Shown: positions 21,601 through 31,051 of the stretch, in pieces | Numbering within the stretch: the first letter of the stretch is position 1 | Layout: the number at the start of each line of letters is the position of its first letter | Source of the DNA: Globodera rostochiensis | Taxonomy: Eukaryota > Nematoda > Chromadorea > Rhabditida > Heteroderidae | Assembly: GCA_018350325.1 (NCBI GenBank) | Contig: JAEVLN010000001.1 | Location: 299,501-363,500 of the forward strand | Reading direction: 5' to 3' | DNA: 64,000 bases | The notes under the pieces: model-generated | Told to the model about the DNA's origin: nothing | What the model saw: the letters and a program-made list of their open reading frames with translations, nothing else | The model's database searches: none | Position numbers and translations under genes: made by a program

Positions 21601-24600
21601 AGATGAGATTCGTCAGGATATAGAAGATGTCCTATTTCGGATGAAGCCGTGGCGCCATGAGTTTAATGAGCAGGAGGTTGTCTGGGCGGGATGGGCGCGC
21701 ATGGCACTGCCCGTGGGCGAATGTCGTGTTGTACACGTCGGAAAACCATTAGTTGGGGAGGTAAGCGGACTTATGCAGAATTTGATCATTTTGGTTCTAA
21801 GACTTATCGCTAAAACTTAAGTTTTGCACTACTGTCCAAGTTAATTTGTCCGTTTCTTTTAAGTTGGCCCCGTCGGATGTCAAGGCGGACGTTCATTTCT
21901 CATTGCCATCACGGTCTGATCTCCGAGAAGAATGGATGAACGTTCGCAGAAACGACGTCCTTTTCCTGCTCAAACTCAAACCTATACATCCGGTGGGACA
22001 CAAATTCGATGTTCGGAAGCCGTTCAAATCGCAATTCGAAGTTGAATATCTACGGGGGTGTGAAGTGGAGGGCATTTTGGGACCGGACGGAAGAGTTTTG
22101 GACGAAATGGGTTTGCGAACGGTAAATCTGAAAGCAATTTTTGATTTCCTTCTCAGAAAGTCGTGATGTCATCCGAAAAATGCCCGGAGATTTGCGCGTT
22201 TTTCGGGTCCGTTTTGATGCCAATCAATACAGGGAGGACTCGCTGAGAGGAGTGGAGACTGACGTTTATTTTACCTTCAACCTTGTCGTCCGTCGGGACC
22301 CAAAAACAAACAACTTCAGAGCCGTGTTGGCCACCATTCGGCAGTTGCTAAACACCGAATGTGTGGTTCCAGATTGGCTGCATGATTTGATACTCGGCTA
22401 TGGCGAGCCCGACACGGCCCATTATTCGAAGTATTACGTTAATGGCATTTCAAAAAACCGCATTTATTAATTTTAATGGGGACCGACATGGCCTGTATCC
22501 AGACTCGGGTGGTTTTCAGTTGCTATGATTTTGGCATTTCGAAATTATTGGACAGTAAACTAAAAAGCATATTAAGGATGCACAACACTGTGCCCAGCGT
22601 GGATTTCAACGACACTTTTCTCTCATTTGAACATTTAAAGAACTGCTTCCCAAACAAACAAATTATTTGCGATGAACAGAACCCGAAACCGCCATTCAGG
22701 TCCTCTCTTTTAGTTTTGTTTTCTTCATAATATCGTTTTTGTAGACTGACCTTTCGGGAATTTCTGCCTCAGCACGATGTTGAAGATCCTGCCAAAAAAG
22801 ACACTTCGATAGTCGTCGAAAGTCAGAAGAGTTTCAATCGCATAATCACCGAAGCCCTCCACAAAAACGCCATTGAATTCACTTCTGCACAGGTCCAAAA
22901 AAATTGTTTTAATGTTGCTAATTGTAAGTCAATTTCCCAGGTGGAGGCTGTCAAGGCGGGCATGCAGCCGGGCCTCACTTTGGTTGTCGGACCGCCCGGA
23001 ACGGGGAAAACGGACGTGGCAGTGCAAATAATCTCAAACATTTACCACAATTGGCCCGAACAACGAACTTTGATTGTCACTCACTCCAACCAAGCTCTGA
23101 ATCAGCTCTTCGAAAAGATCATACGTCTCGATGTTGACGAACGGCACTTATTGCGCATGGGTAGGCTAAAGGTTTTGTGTGAAACGGAAAGCACAAATTA
23201 CATATGGCCAGAGCAAATTGAGAAAAGATTGCTTCAGGGCATGGAGAGGAAGCTTTGGAGACGGAGAAGGACTTCAGTCGCTACGGCAGGGTCAACTACG
23301 TTTTGACGGAGAGACAAAGACTTCTGGAGCAGGTTGAACTGTTGAGAACGGCGGTGGACGAGACCGGCGACGTGTCGTACTCGTGCGAAACTGCGGGATA
23401 TTTCTTTCGCTATACGGTGGCAATTGTTTTTGTGTTTTCGTTAATTTTTGGATTAGATTTGTAAAACTTGGGAATATTTTGTGGAAGAAGTGCAAAAGGT
23501 GCGAAGTCAGCAGGAAAATTCGTTGCCGGACGATTTTGTCGCGGAGCATTTTCCCTTTTCCAAATTTTTCGAAAATCGGCGACAGCAATTCGATTTGCTG
23601 CCTTTGGAATTTGAGGTGAGTCAGAGAGGGGCATTAGTTGAAGGAAAAAATCCAAAAAAATCCCAAAAATTTAGCGGAAGAACTTTGAGGAGGACTTTGC
23701 GATTGCCTTAGATGGATGGGAGCGGATAAAGGACATTTTCAGAAAATTGGAGGAGTTCAGAGCTTTCGAATTGTTGCGCAATGGGAGGGACCGCGCGAGT
23801 TATTTGCTTGTAAATTGAACAATTCTGATTGGCTGGCATCAAAGCATTTTTCTTAGGTTAAAGAGGCAAAGATAATCGCAATGACCTGCACTCATGCAGC
23901 CCTCAGACGCCGCGAGCTGGTCGAACTCGGATTTCGCTATGACAACATTCTGATGGAGGAAGCTGCGCAGATATTGGAGGTGGAGACGTTCATTCCGCTG
24001 CTTCTCCAGGACCCTCAGGACGGACGGTCGAGACTAAAACGATGGGTCATGGTTGGTAACTGGGCATTCTCTGAGGACCTTGCCCACAACCATTGAATTC
24101 TGAATTTTCAGAGCATTCACTTTTTTAAATTTTATTTTTAAATAAAACCGATATTATTACACTTCCGAAGAATATAAGACCAGTTAATTTTGGGTCCCCA
24201 TTTTAGATTTTATAATTTAATGTTAATTTGTTAGATTGGCGACCACCATCAGCTGCCTCCCGTGGTCCAGAATGTGGCCTATCAGAAGTTTGCCAACATG
24301 GAGCAGTCCCTCTTCGCTCGTCTCATTCGTTTGGGGGTGCCTGCCGTCCAACTCGACGCCCAAGGACGTGCCCGTGCCGCTTTGGCGGCTCTTTACAATT
24401 GGAAATACGAAAAATTAGGCAATTTGCCACACGTTCTTTCACTAAGCGAATTTCAATGTGCCAACCCGGGGTTTCTGCACAGCTTCCAATTTATCGATGT
24501 TCCCGACTTCAACGGCGTCGGAGAAAGCACTCCAAGTCCCTACTTTTATCAGGTTTGGGCGAATTGAAGAGGATTATGCCCTTGGAATTCTCTTTCTACA

Positions 24601-25713
24601 GAATTTGGGCGAAGCTGAGTACGCGGTCGCCCTCTTCGTTTACATGCGAATTCTCGGCTATCCGGCACATAAGATCTCCATTATCACGACTTACAACGGA
24701 CAGGCCGCGCTGTTAAGGGACGTTGTTCAGCGAAGGTGCGCCGAAAATCCATTCATCGGAGTGCCGGCAAAAGTTTGTGTCTTTTGCTGTTTGACCGGAC
24801 AATTTTTTGTTTTTTTGATAGGTTTCAACGGTGGACAAATTTCAAGGACAACAGAACGGTTTGGGCTTTTGTCAAAGAATTTTTGTGATTTTGTCATTTC
24901 CTTCCTCAGAATATATCATCCTCTCTTTGGTTCGCACCCGAGCGATTGGACACTTACGGTGCCGTCTTTGCCCTTTTTTTGTTGTTGCCTCATCTTCGCC
25001 TTAAGGGATGTTCGGCGTTTGGTGGTCGCACTTTCCCGGGCGCGCCTAGGATTGTACATTTTGGGGAGGCTTACGTTGTTCCAACGCTGCTACGAACTCG
25101 TCCCGGCCTTCGAAAGAGTGCGTTTCGGTGTTTTGTTTTTGTAAATTTGTTCCTAATTGGATCCATTTTCAGTTACTGCAGGTGCCTACCCGTCTTATTC
25201 TTCTCCCAAATGAGCAATTTTTGGCGGACTTTGAACGAAAGGTAACTTAACCTTGGCATTTGTGAGTATTGGAATTTTATTTGGGCGTGTTTTACGTTTT
25301 TAGCCCGGCGATGCTCCACAAATTGCTTCAATACAAATTGAGAACACTGCTCACTTGTCCCATTTTGTGTCGGAATTCTACAAAAGCAATTTGGAGCTAA
25401 TCAAAGAGCGGTGTTTGGCCGAGAGCGGAGGAGGAGAGGGGGAGGAAGAGAGTGTGGGACAGAATGAGGCAAAAATCACTTAATTACCATGGGGGGGGGT
25501 CAGAATGTTTGTAATCGATAATATTGTGTAACGCCGTTCATTGTTTAGCAGACCGTACCGGCAGCAGAATCTACCGTTGTTCTGCCGACAGAGTCCGTGG
25601 AAGATGCCGTGCCATCATCATCATCCGTTCAGCAGCAAAAGGAACCGGTGGAGGGGGCAATTGTGTTCGAGCAAGTCGATTTCGAACGACTACAGGAAGT
25701 GCCCAAATACTAA
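18604..25713 (+). CDS. aqr: Aquarius/EMB-4, intron-binding RNA helicase
   Basis: The protein of about 1,330 residues follows Aquarius from end to end. Aquarius is an SF1 helicase of the spliceosome that binds the intron upstream of the branch point and couples splicing to intron-encoded snoRNA assembly. Visible landmarks are the N-terminal armadillo-like part ([18 protein letters not shown]), [30 protein letters not shown], Walker A GPPGTGKT (about 22993), [33 protein letters not shown] as the Walker B-like motif, GDHHQLPPV, and [12 protein letters not shown] near the end. Exons by frame matching: 18604-18972, 20000-20183, 20366-20444, 20742-20913, 20954-21099, 21150-21387, 21437-21560, 21603-21760, 21864-22110, 22157-22430, 22577-22699, 22745-22892, 22941-23160, 23238-23416, 23457-23615, 23675-23809, 23857-24051, 24235-24552, 24602-24772, 24822-24858, 24910-24958, 25006-25117, 25173-25241, 25304-25453, 25549-25713. 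The last join is less sure: without it the frame stops at 25483. About 60 N-terminal residues of the human protein are missing, so a 5' exon may exist upstream. Confidence 0.95.
19104..19630. mobile_element. hAT-like non-autonomous element in Aquarius intron 1
   Basis: The ends are inverted: caggcctgtagcc at the start and ggctacgggcctg at the end. The element is flanked on both sides by the same 8 bases, gggtgcag (19096-19103 and 19631-19638), a perfect target-site duplication of hAT length. Inside are long G and C runs and two copies of cggcgcctatcggcaccg (about 19271 and 19392). It lies wholly within the 18973-19999 intron. No transposase frame is present. Confidence 0.85.
20580..20650. mobile_element. 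Fragment of the hAT-like element family
   Basis: The sequence caggcccgtagccag is followed by A, G and C runs as at the ends of the elements at 19104 and 32006. Only one end is present. It sits in an Aquarius intron (20445-20741). Confidence 0.5.
20914..20953 (+). other. 40-nt intron in Aquarius
   Basis: The donor gag|gttgtt and acceptor ttacag|gtc are 40 nt apart. Removing them joins QQLTAAE to [13 protein letters not shown], which aligns without gap to the family. Without splicing the frame meets a stop (cac taa) soon after. This is near the lower size limit for a spliceosomal intron. Confidence 0.85.
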
Positions 25714-26575
25714 CGGACACATCAGATCTCATTTTGTTGACATTTCATTTGATAATTAAACGATTTTGGTAGGGTTTTCCAAACATAGACTTTTAAAATT
25801 TGATTTTTTTTTCTTGCTACGTCTTAAATGTTGTTCTTATTTCTCATTTTGGCAGAAGCCATCCCCCTCCCTCCCTCCCTTCCCACGTTCGTCATACGGG
25901 GGTTGGGGGTTAAGAATTGGTCAAAATGTTATACAAATTTAGAATTCCAAGCATACAATTCTCCGAAATTGTTGTAAGAAAATTTTTAAAAATAACCAAA
26001 AAATCTAATTTTAACAAAAATTTTGGCTTAAGACATCTGACAAATGAGTAAAATAGCCGACCGTATCGAAACTAGAGATCAGACTTAGGGATCGATCGAG
26101 AATCTCGATAAATCTCGGTCGAGCCAAAATTTTTCGATCGAGAATCTCGAAAAAATCTCGTCAAGATTTACCGAGATTTCGATCTAGAATCTCGATCGGT
26201 CCCGATCTCTAATCGAAACCTCCCGAGGCCACACCCCCCGGGCCAATCATACGCCGTATGGGCCTCTGATTTGGCCATCCCTTGAGAATGTGTGTTCGTT
26301 CACGAGTAGATGAATCATAGATAAGATGACATTATATTTTTAATTAAATGTTTCTTCATTTATTAAAGTTTTTACATTCTTGCTCGTCGCTTAGATAGAA
26401 ACTGACAAGCCTCCTTTTGAACAATTCTCAGCTGGCGTGCGTTTCAAATGTTGCTAACGTATGGTCCAAATAAAAACGCTTGTCGTATTTTTGTACATGT
26501 TGAGAATCATTGATAAAAAAGCAAAAATTGGCTTCGCCAAAAATAAAATTATGTTTCAACGCCCAACCCAAAGGT
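25714..26575. other. Intergenic between two convergent genes, with palindrome
   Basis: This is a 3'-to-3' spacer. Positions 26080-26215 form a complex palindrome of the words gatcgagaatctcga and aaatctcgg in both orientations, capable of a long hairpin. A minus frame at 26800-26576 reads FLEKVQELTPFQIILVPNC and later WLTHFFVVLLMGEALLMLLI, a possible membrane helix. It could be an alternative last exon of the gene at 26837, but no splice join keeps frame. Confidence 0.45.
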
Positions 26576-26836
26576 TCAATAAGGGTCGAGTCGAATGCAT
26601 TTCTTTAAGAAGTTCAAATTGCATCGTATGCACGCGATCAACAGCATCAGCAATGCCTCGCCCATTAGAAGGACGACGAAGAAATGAGTCAGCCATCGGT
26701 CGCTTCTCATGGCATCTGAATTGGTGAACGGACAATTTGGCACCAAAATTATTTGAAACGGGGTCAGTTCCTGGACTTTTTCGAGGAAGTCGGCTTTGAC
26801 TTATTTACTCTGCTCAAATTTAACAATGCAATTAAA

Positions 26837-27418
26837 TTATTCAATTGTCCGAAGTTTTGGTGCCTCCAATTTGGGAATGAGTACGGCTGCTTCGCAAACC
26901 TTCTGCACTTTGTGGCGGTTTCACCACTTCCCTCCGTCGGCCTTCCACCGTTCCCAATCCCCGGGTGAAGCCGAAAATGCTCGAGAAGGCGATGATAGCC
27001 ACCATTTTGCCGAAGGCGCCGATCGCCTGAGGGGAAATAAAAAGATTTACGGAATATCGCTTGGCATTTACGTACACTCGCAATTGCGCACAGCCAAAGA
27101 GTCTCTTCCGTTCGACTATTCATTGCCGCACATATGGTAATAGTGACCACGAGGAGGGGTACGATGACGGATGTGATGGACAGAGGATACGAGAACAGAG
27201 CGAGGCATGCCGACTGCAAGAGTCGAGAAGAAGGAGGGAATCATTGGAGTAAATCGGAGGGAGGGGGGGGGGGACGTTTGGGTTTGGACGATAATGAGAA
27301 AAAGAAAGGTCCGGTTGAGTGACGGGAAAGTGGACGGTTATGCATGGAATCGGAAGGCGAAGACAATTAATTAACCAACCAGGAACAGATAGATGGCCAG
27401 TATGATGAAGGTGACGCG
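26837..27418 (-). CDS. Multi-pass membrane protein, family not recognised (3' part)
   Basis: Four minus-strand exons join in phase 0 throughout: 27418-27380 (RVTFIILAIYLFL), 27213-27076 (SACLALFSYPLSITSVIVPL, then LVVTITICAAMNSRTEETLW), 27026-26949 (AIGAFGKMVAIIAFSSIFGF), and 26902-26837 (KVCEAAVLIPKLEAPKLRTI-E-stop). The phase agreement, a 46-nt last intron and the amino-acid content support a real gene. Three hydrophobic helices are visible, followed by a short hydrophilic tail. The GAFGKMVAIIAFSSIFGF stretch is reminiscent of helix 10 of SLC22-type major-facilitator transporters, but the usual downstream helices are missing, so I do not assign a family. The 5' exons are not identified. Confidence 0.5.
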
Positions 27419-28476
27419 CTAAACCGGCATTGTCAAAAGGCCATGAGGCATGACTAATGGTCTCAAACTCTCCGACTTGCAAATATCCGCTCGACGCATC
27501 TCCTCCCCGTCCCCTGGCGATCGACCGTCGAATTTGGGAGTTTACACGATGTTTGCCCTTCTCCATTCCTTCGCAACACTCCAAGTCAACGGGACGTGGG
27601 TTAATGAACATCATTTTGACGGCACGGGAAGAGAATTACGTTGGGACACAAAATGTGGAGGGATTGGAATTGGCGAATTGACACCTTCGTTTGCCGTCCG
27701 CAGTGGAGGAACCTAAAGACAATTCGCTTTTCATTGGATTTGGCGGTGAAATTGATGCTATTGCCAAAGAAGAATAAAAGGGAAGGGGGGGGGTGGGGGG
27801 AATGTTTGCCCAAAATTGAATTTAAAAAGGGCAAACACTCGAATGACGGCAAAGATAGGGTAGGAGGAAGGAAGCAAAACACTGGAGGAAAGGGGAAGTG
27901 AACTCACAACACAATCAACAGGGAGGGAGGGGGGAAGGGGGGGGGGGTCAACTAGTTACGTTATTGGACTGAAAAGTGCAGGGCAATGCAATGTGATAAT
28001 GTGTACACTTTTATTTTTAAAACAGAAGAAAAGGAAGGAAAGAATGCGACGTGAAGCATTCCCCTCACGAGTCCAATGCTGCCGTGGGGAATGGCCAATT
28101 GTCTCCTGCAGATAGCGGCTGAGAAATGGCTGCCATGGCTCTATTGGCAGCCGCTGATCATAGCCGAAGATACGGGGAAAGAAATCCGTCGACACAAAGG
28201 CAACGGAATTCGCCGGGGGGGGGGCAGCGGATGAGTGACACCCCCCCCCCCCCTCCCCTCCCCCCAGGGATTCCTCTGCCCGCCCGCCCCTCCCCATGCC
28301 CCTTCATCATCACAAATCCATCCAAATAACGCCCGCAATGAATGGCGGTGAAACGCCACAAAATAAAAAGACACTGGTAGGCTATTGTTTCCTGCTGATC
28401 GGCAAGTCAATTTGTCCCCGAATTGATTTGTTAGCACATTTATTTGTTCGTTTAATAAAACAAAATTGTCCATTCG
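27419..28476. other. Probable 5' part of the membrane gene, unresolved
   Basis: Several minus frames are open (for example 28297-27956, NSVAFVSTDFFPRIFGYDQR onward) but none connects to the exon at 27418. G/C homopolymers occur at 27265, 27785, 27930-27948, 28210 and 28243. A likely polyadenylation signal for TRIP4 (aataaa on the minus strand) is near 28440. Confidence 0.35.
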
Positions 28477-30820
28477 TTAAAATGTTGACCCCGTCTCTTC
28501 AAAAACCCCTCCTCCGTTCACAAGTGCCAAATTGACCGCATTGACCATTGACCGGTGGACCGCAAAGAACTCCGACGGGTAATTGTGCGGAATGGGCGTT
28601 GATAGGGCTTCGACATCGGTAAGAAGAATGACGAAAGAATTGCGCAAAGGGCGGACGAATGGAACTTCGGAATGCTAATGATGGTAGAGGGGGGGGGGAG
28701 TTGACTGAACTCATTCACGGACAAACACCTCGCGGTTGAACTCCTCCAAAGTGATGCAATCAAAGAGAAGCGCTTTCCCAAGAATTGCGCTTTTTCGATA
28801 TAACGCGACATTCTCCTTTGCTTCTGCAACAGAAAAATCGACTGGCAAGTACAACTGGACCGCAAAGTTTGGTCAAATGCTATGAACATTCCCATCTGAG
28901 GCCCGCCGTTTGGACCCTGAACACTTTAGAAGTTCAAAGTCCAAAGTTTGGACTCCAAACTCCTTAGCCCCTACGGGGGGAGGGCAATCGCAAAATTTGT
29001 ACCTTTGTGAATACTTTCCTCTCCGTTGAAATATTCTATGGCGGCGTCGTCTCCCAACGCCGCAACGAGAATCGGCCCCCGGTGTTTAACACAATGAAGC
29101 CAAGGGATTGCACTGTCGCAAAATAATAAAAATCGATTTCATTTGTAATTCGGACGGACCAAAAAGGCTGTTTTGCAGACAAAGCCAACTCCAACAGACG
29201 CCCAGCAAAGGGCTGCTTCAACGCCACACAAAAAAGTCTCTGAAGTGAACGTGGCGGCGATTTGTTTCCGTTGTCGTGCCTAGCCGTCCCCAATTTCTCT
29301 GTCGCTCTTGGCGCTTCCATCCCGTCCAATTTGTCTACGTACTAAATTTAATTTTTTGTTAGTTCAAAACTTTCGACCATTTTTCATACCTTGAGCTTTA
29401 GTGTGTCTAGTGCATTTTTCCCCTCCATTTGCTGAAGGGAATCTGCAGAAACGCTTTGATCCAAATTTCGAGCCGCCGAACTGACGAGAATCGACTGGAG
29501 GATGGGATCGTCCACCGTTTTGATCGGCTTTTGCTAAACGTTATATCAAAAAATGAACACAAAATATTAAAATGCCTTTTGTTCTTGCATGGAACCAGTG
29601 GAAACGTCCAAATCGACAAGAATATTCTTTTTGACACTTAGACTCAGCTGCCGCAGTTCCTCCTTCCGCCGGACGATTGCCTCTCTCTCCGCCACCGTCA
29701 GGTACGGGTTGTGCTCCAGGCTGAAGTAATCCGCCTGCAAGTCGTTTACACGCGTGACTTCCCTAAACAGCAGTGTCTGTCTTAGGCGATTTCCGCAAGC
29801 ACGCCCCCCCCCACGGGGTCAACAGCTCACCCCCGCGTCTCCTCTTCCTCCCCCCCCCCCCTGGAAAAAGGTATACCGAATAATTCAACATTTTTACTGG
29901 TAACCTCATGATCTATCTTGTTGAAAAGATTTTAAATCACATTAATAACTTTATAGCTCCAGCTAATCCCCAGATGCATACACACAGGGTAACGACTTGG
30001 AGTTACAATAAAACATTGTTTAACTATCTCAAGATTAATAAAACTTAGCATTTATAATTGTATATTTATCTAATAACATTGGATGGGGTCAGCGGTGCCG
30101 ATAGGCGCCGCCGTGAAAAATGTTTGAATTTTTACAGGAGCTGGTTGATAACAAAAGTATGGCCGGGGGGGGGGAGGCTTTTCGTTTATATGCCTGCCAA
30201 ACTCACTGGTCTTTGTCCGCCTTCAGCAACTTTTGTTTGTAAGCATTGGCCGCCTCAATGCTTTTTCCAAGTGCCGAAAGGGAAACGACGGTCGAGGGCA
30301 CGGAAGTGTTAAGTGCCACAAGGTCAACACTCGCAATGTTTTGGTCGTCCAAAAGCCGTCTGAGCAGCCGCAGGCTCTCTTTGTCCCTTCTCTCAATTAT
30401 CTGAACAAAGTCCACTAAATAAGTAAAACGGTCCCTCCCCAAATCCTCTCACTGTGCGTTCGTCTCTCGTGCATACCAATCGCTTGCAACAAAAACATCG
30501 TCCGCTGCCTTCCTGGGCACAAACAATGCGTCCACAACCGAGACAATTACGCACCAGTGAGTGCACGCGCGCCTGACAGTTGCACGCATGGCGACCTCAA
30601 AGGAAAATGCTTTCAGTTGATAATCCACCGATAATCGAGCTGTCCAATTAGTTCACTTTTAGGTGAATAGGTAAATCCTTAAACCCTTCATTCATTAGAA
30701 ACTTGTGAATTGTACAACTAAACCGAGTAACAATTCGCGTCCTTTGATTGATTGATTACCTGGCCTTAAATGTGCAGCAATGTTGCCAGCATCGACCGTT
30801 TTGTATTCGGTTTTTCCCAT
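28477..30820 (-). CDS. trip4: TRIP4 / activating signal cointegrator 1 (ASC-1)
   Basis: ASC-1 is a nuclear coactivator and subunit of the ASC-1 helicase complex that splits collided ribosomes. Minus-strand exons in order: 30820-30760 (MGKTEYKTVDAGNIAAHLRP); 30595-30453, the zinc-binding block RHACNCQARVHSLVRNCLGC then GRIVCAQEGSGRCFCC; 30442 to about 30203, an alpha-helical linker with RRLLDDQNIASVDLV; about 29760-29650, DYFSLEHNPYLTVAEREAIV; about 29530-29400, KPIKTVDDPILQSIL; about 29330-29000, opening the ASCH domain (CVALKQPFAGRLLELALS, then HRGPILVAALGDDAA); about 28840-28735, AILGKALLFDCITLEEFNRE; and about 28685-28477, RNSFVILLTDVEALSTP to the stop. The first join restores Gly exactly. 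The start is short: about 140 residues of the human N-terminus are absent, with an in-frame stop just before the Met. HADHB lies 231 bp upstream on the same strand. Confidence 0.88.
30070..30175. mobile_element. Fragment with hAT-element core motif in TRIP4
   Basis: The reverse form cggtgccgataggcgccg occurs at about 30090-30110, followed by 'gtgaaaaatgtttgaattttt' type sequence and a G run at 30164-30175. The fragment lies in a TRIP4 intron. No ends are visible. Confidence 0.5.
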
Positions 30821-31051
30821 TCAGAAATAATGAACAATGGAAAGACAAAGAATAAGGGGAAATACTGATTGAATTGTGTCAATCAACAAAAAAATCCCAA
30901 AATATTTATAGGTTCCATGTAAATAGCATAATCATGTATATGTATGTGTCTATAGATATTTAGGTATACACCCCGAGAACCGTTAGGTAATTACACGAAA
31001 TACGGGCAAGGTGTGTCTGTCTCATTTGGATTGCTTCCGACTGAATGGCTT

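Noticed and set aside
22476..22730. Separate 84-codon plus ORF in Aquarius
   Set aside because: It spans an intron and the start of the next Aquarius exon; alignment shows the exon begins at 22577 in the same gene.
24228..24716. 162-codon plus ORF inside Aquarius
   Set aside because: It is out of frame with the Aquarius exon that contains GDHHQLPPV and aligns throughout.
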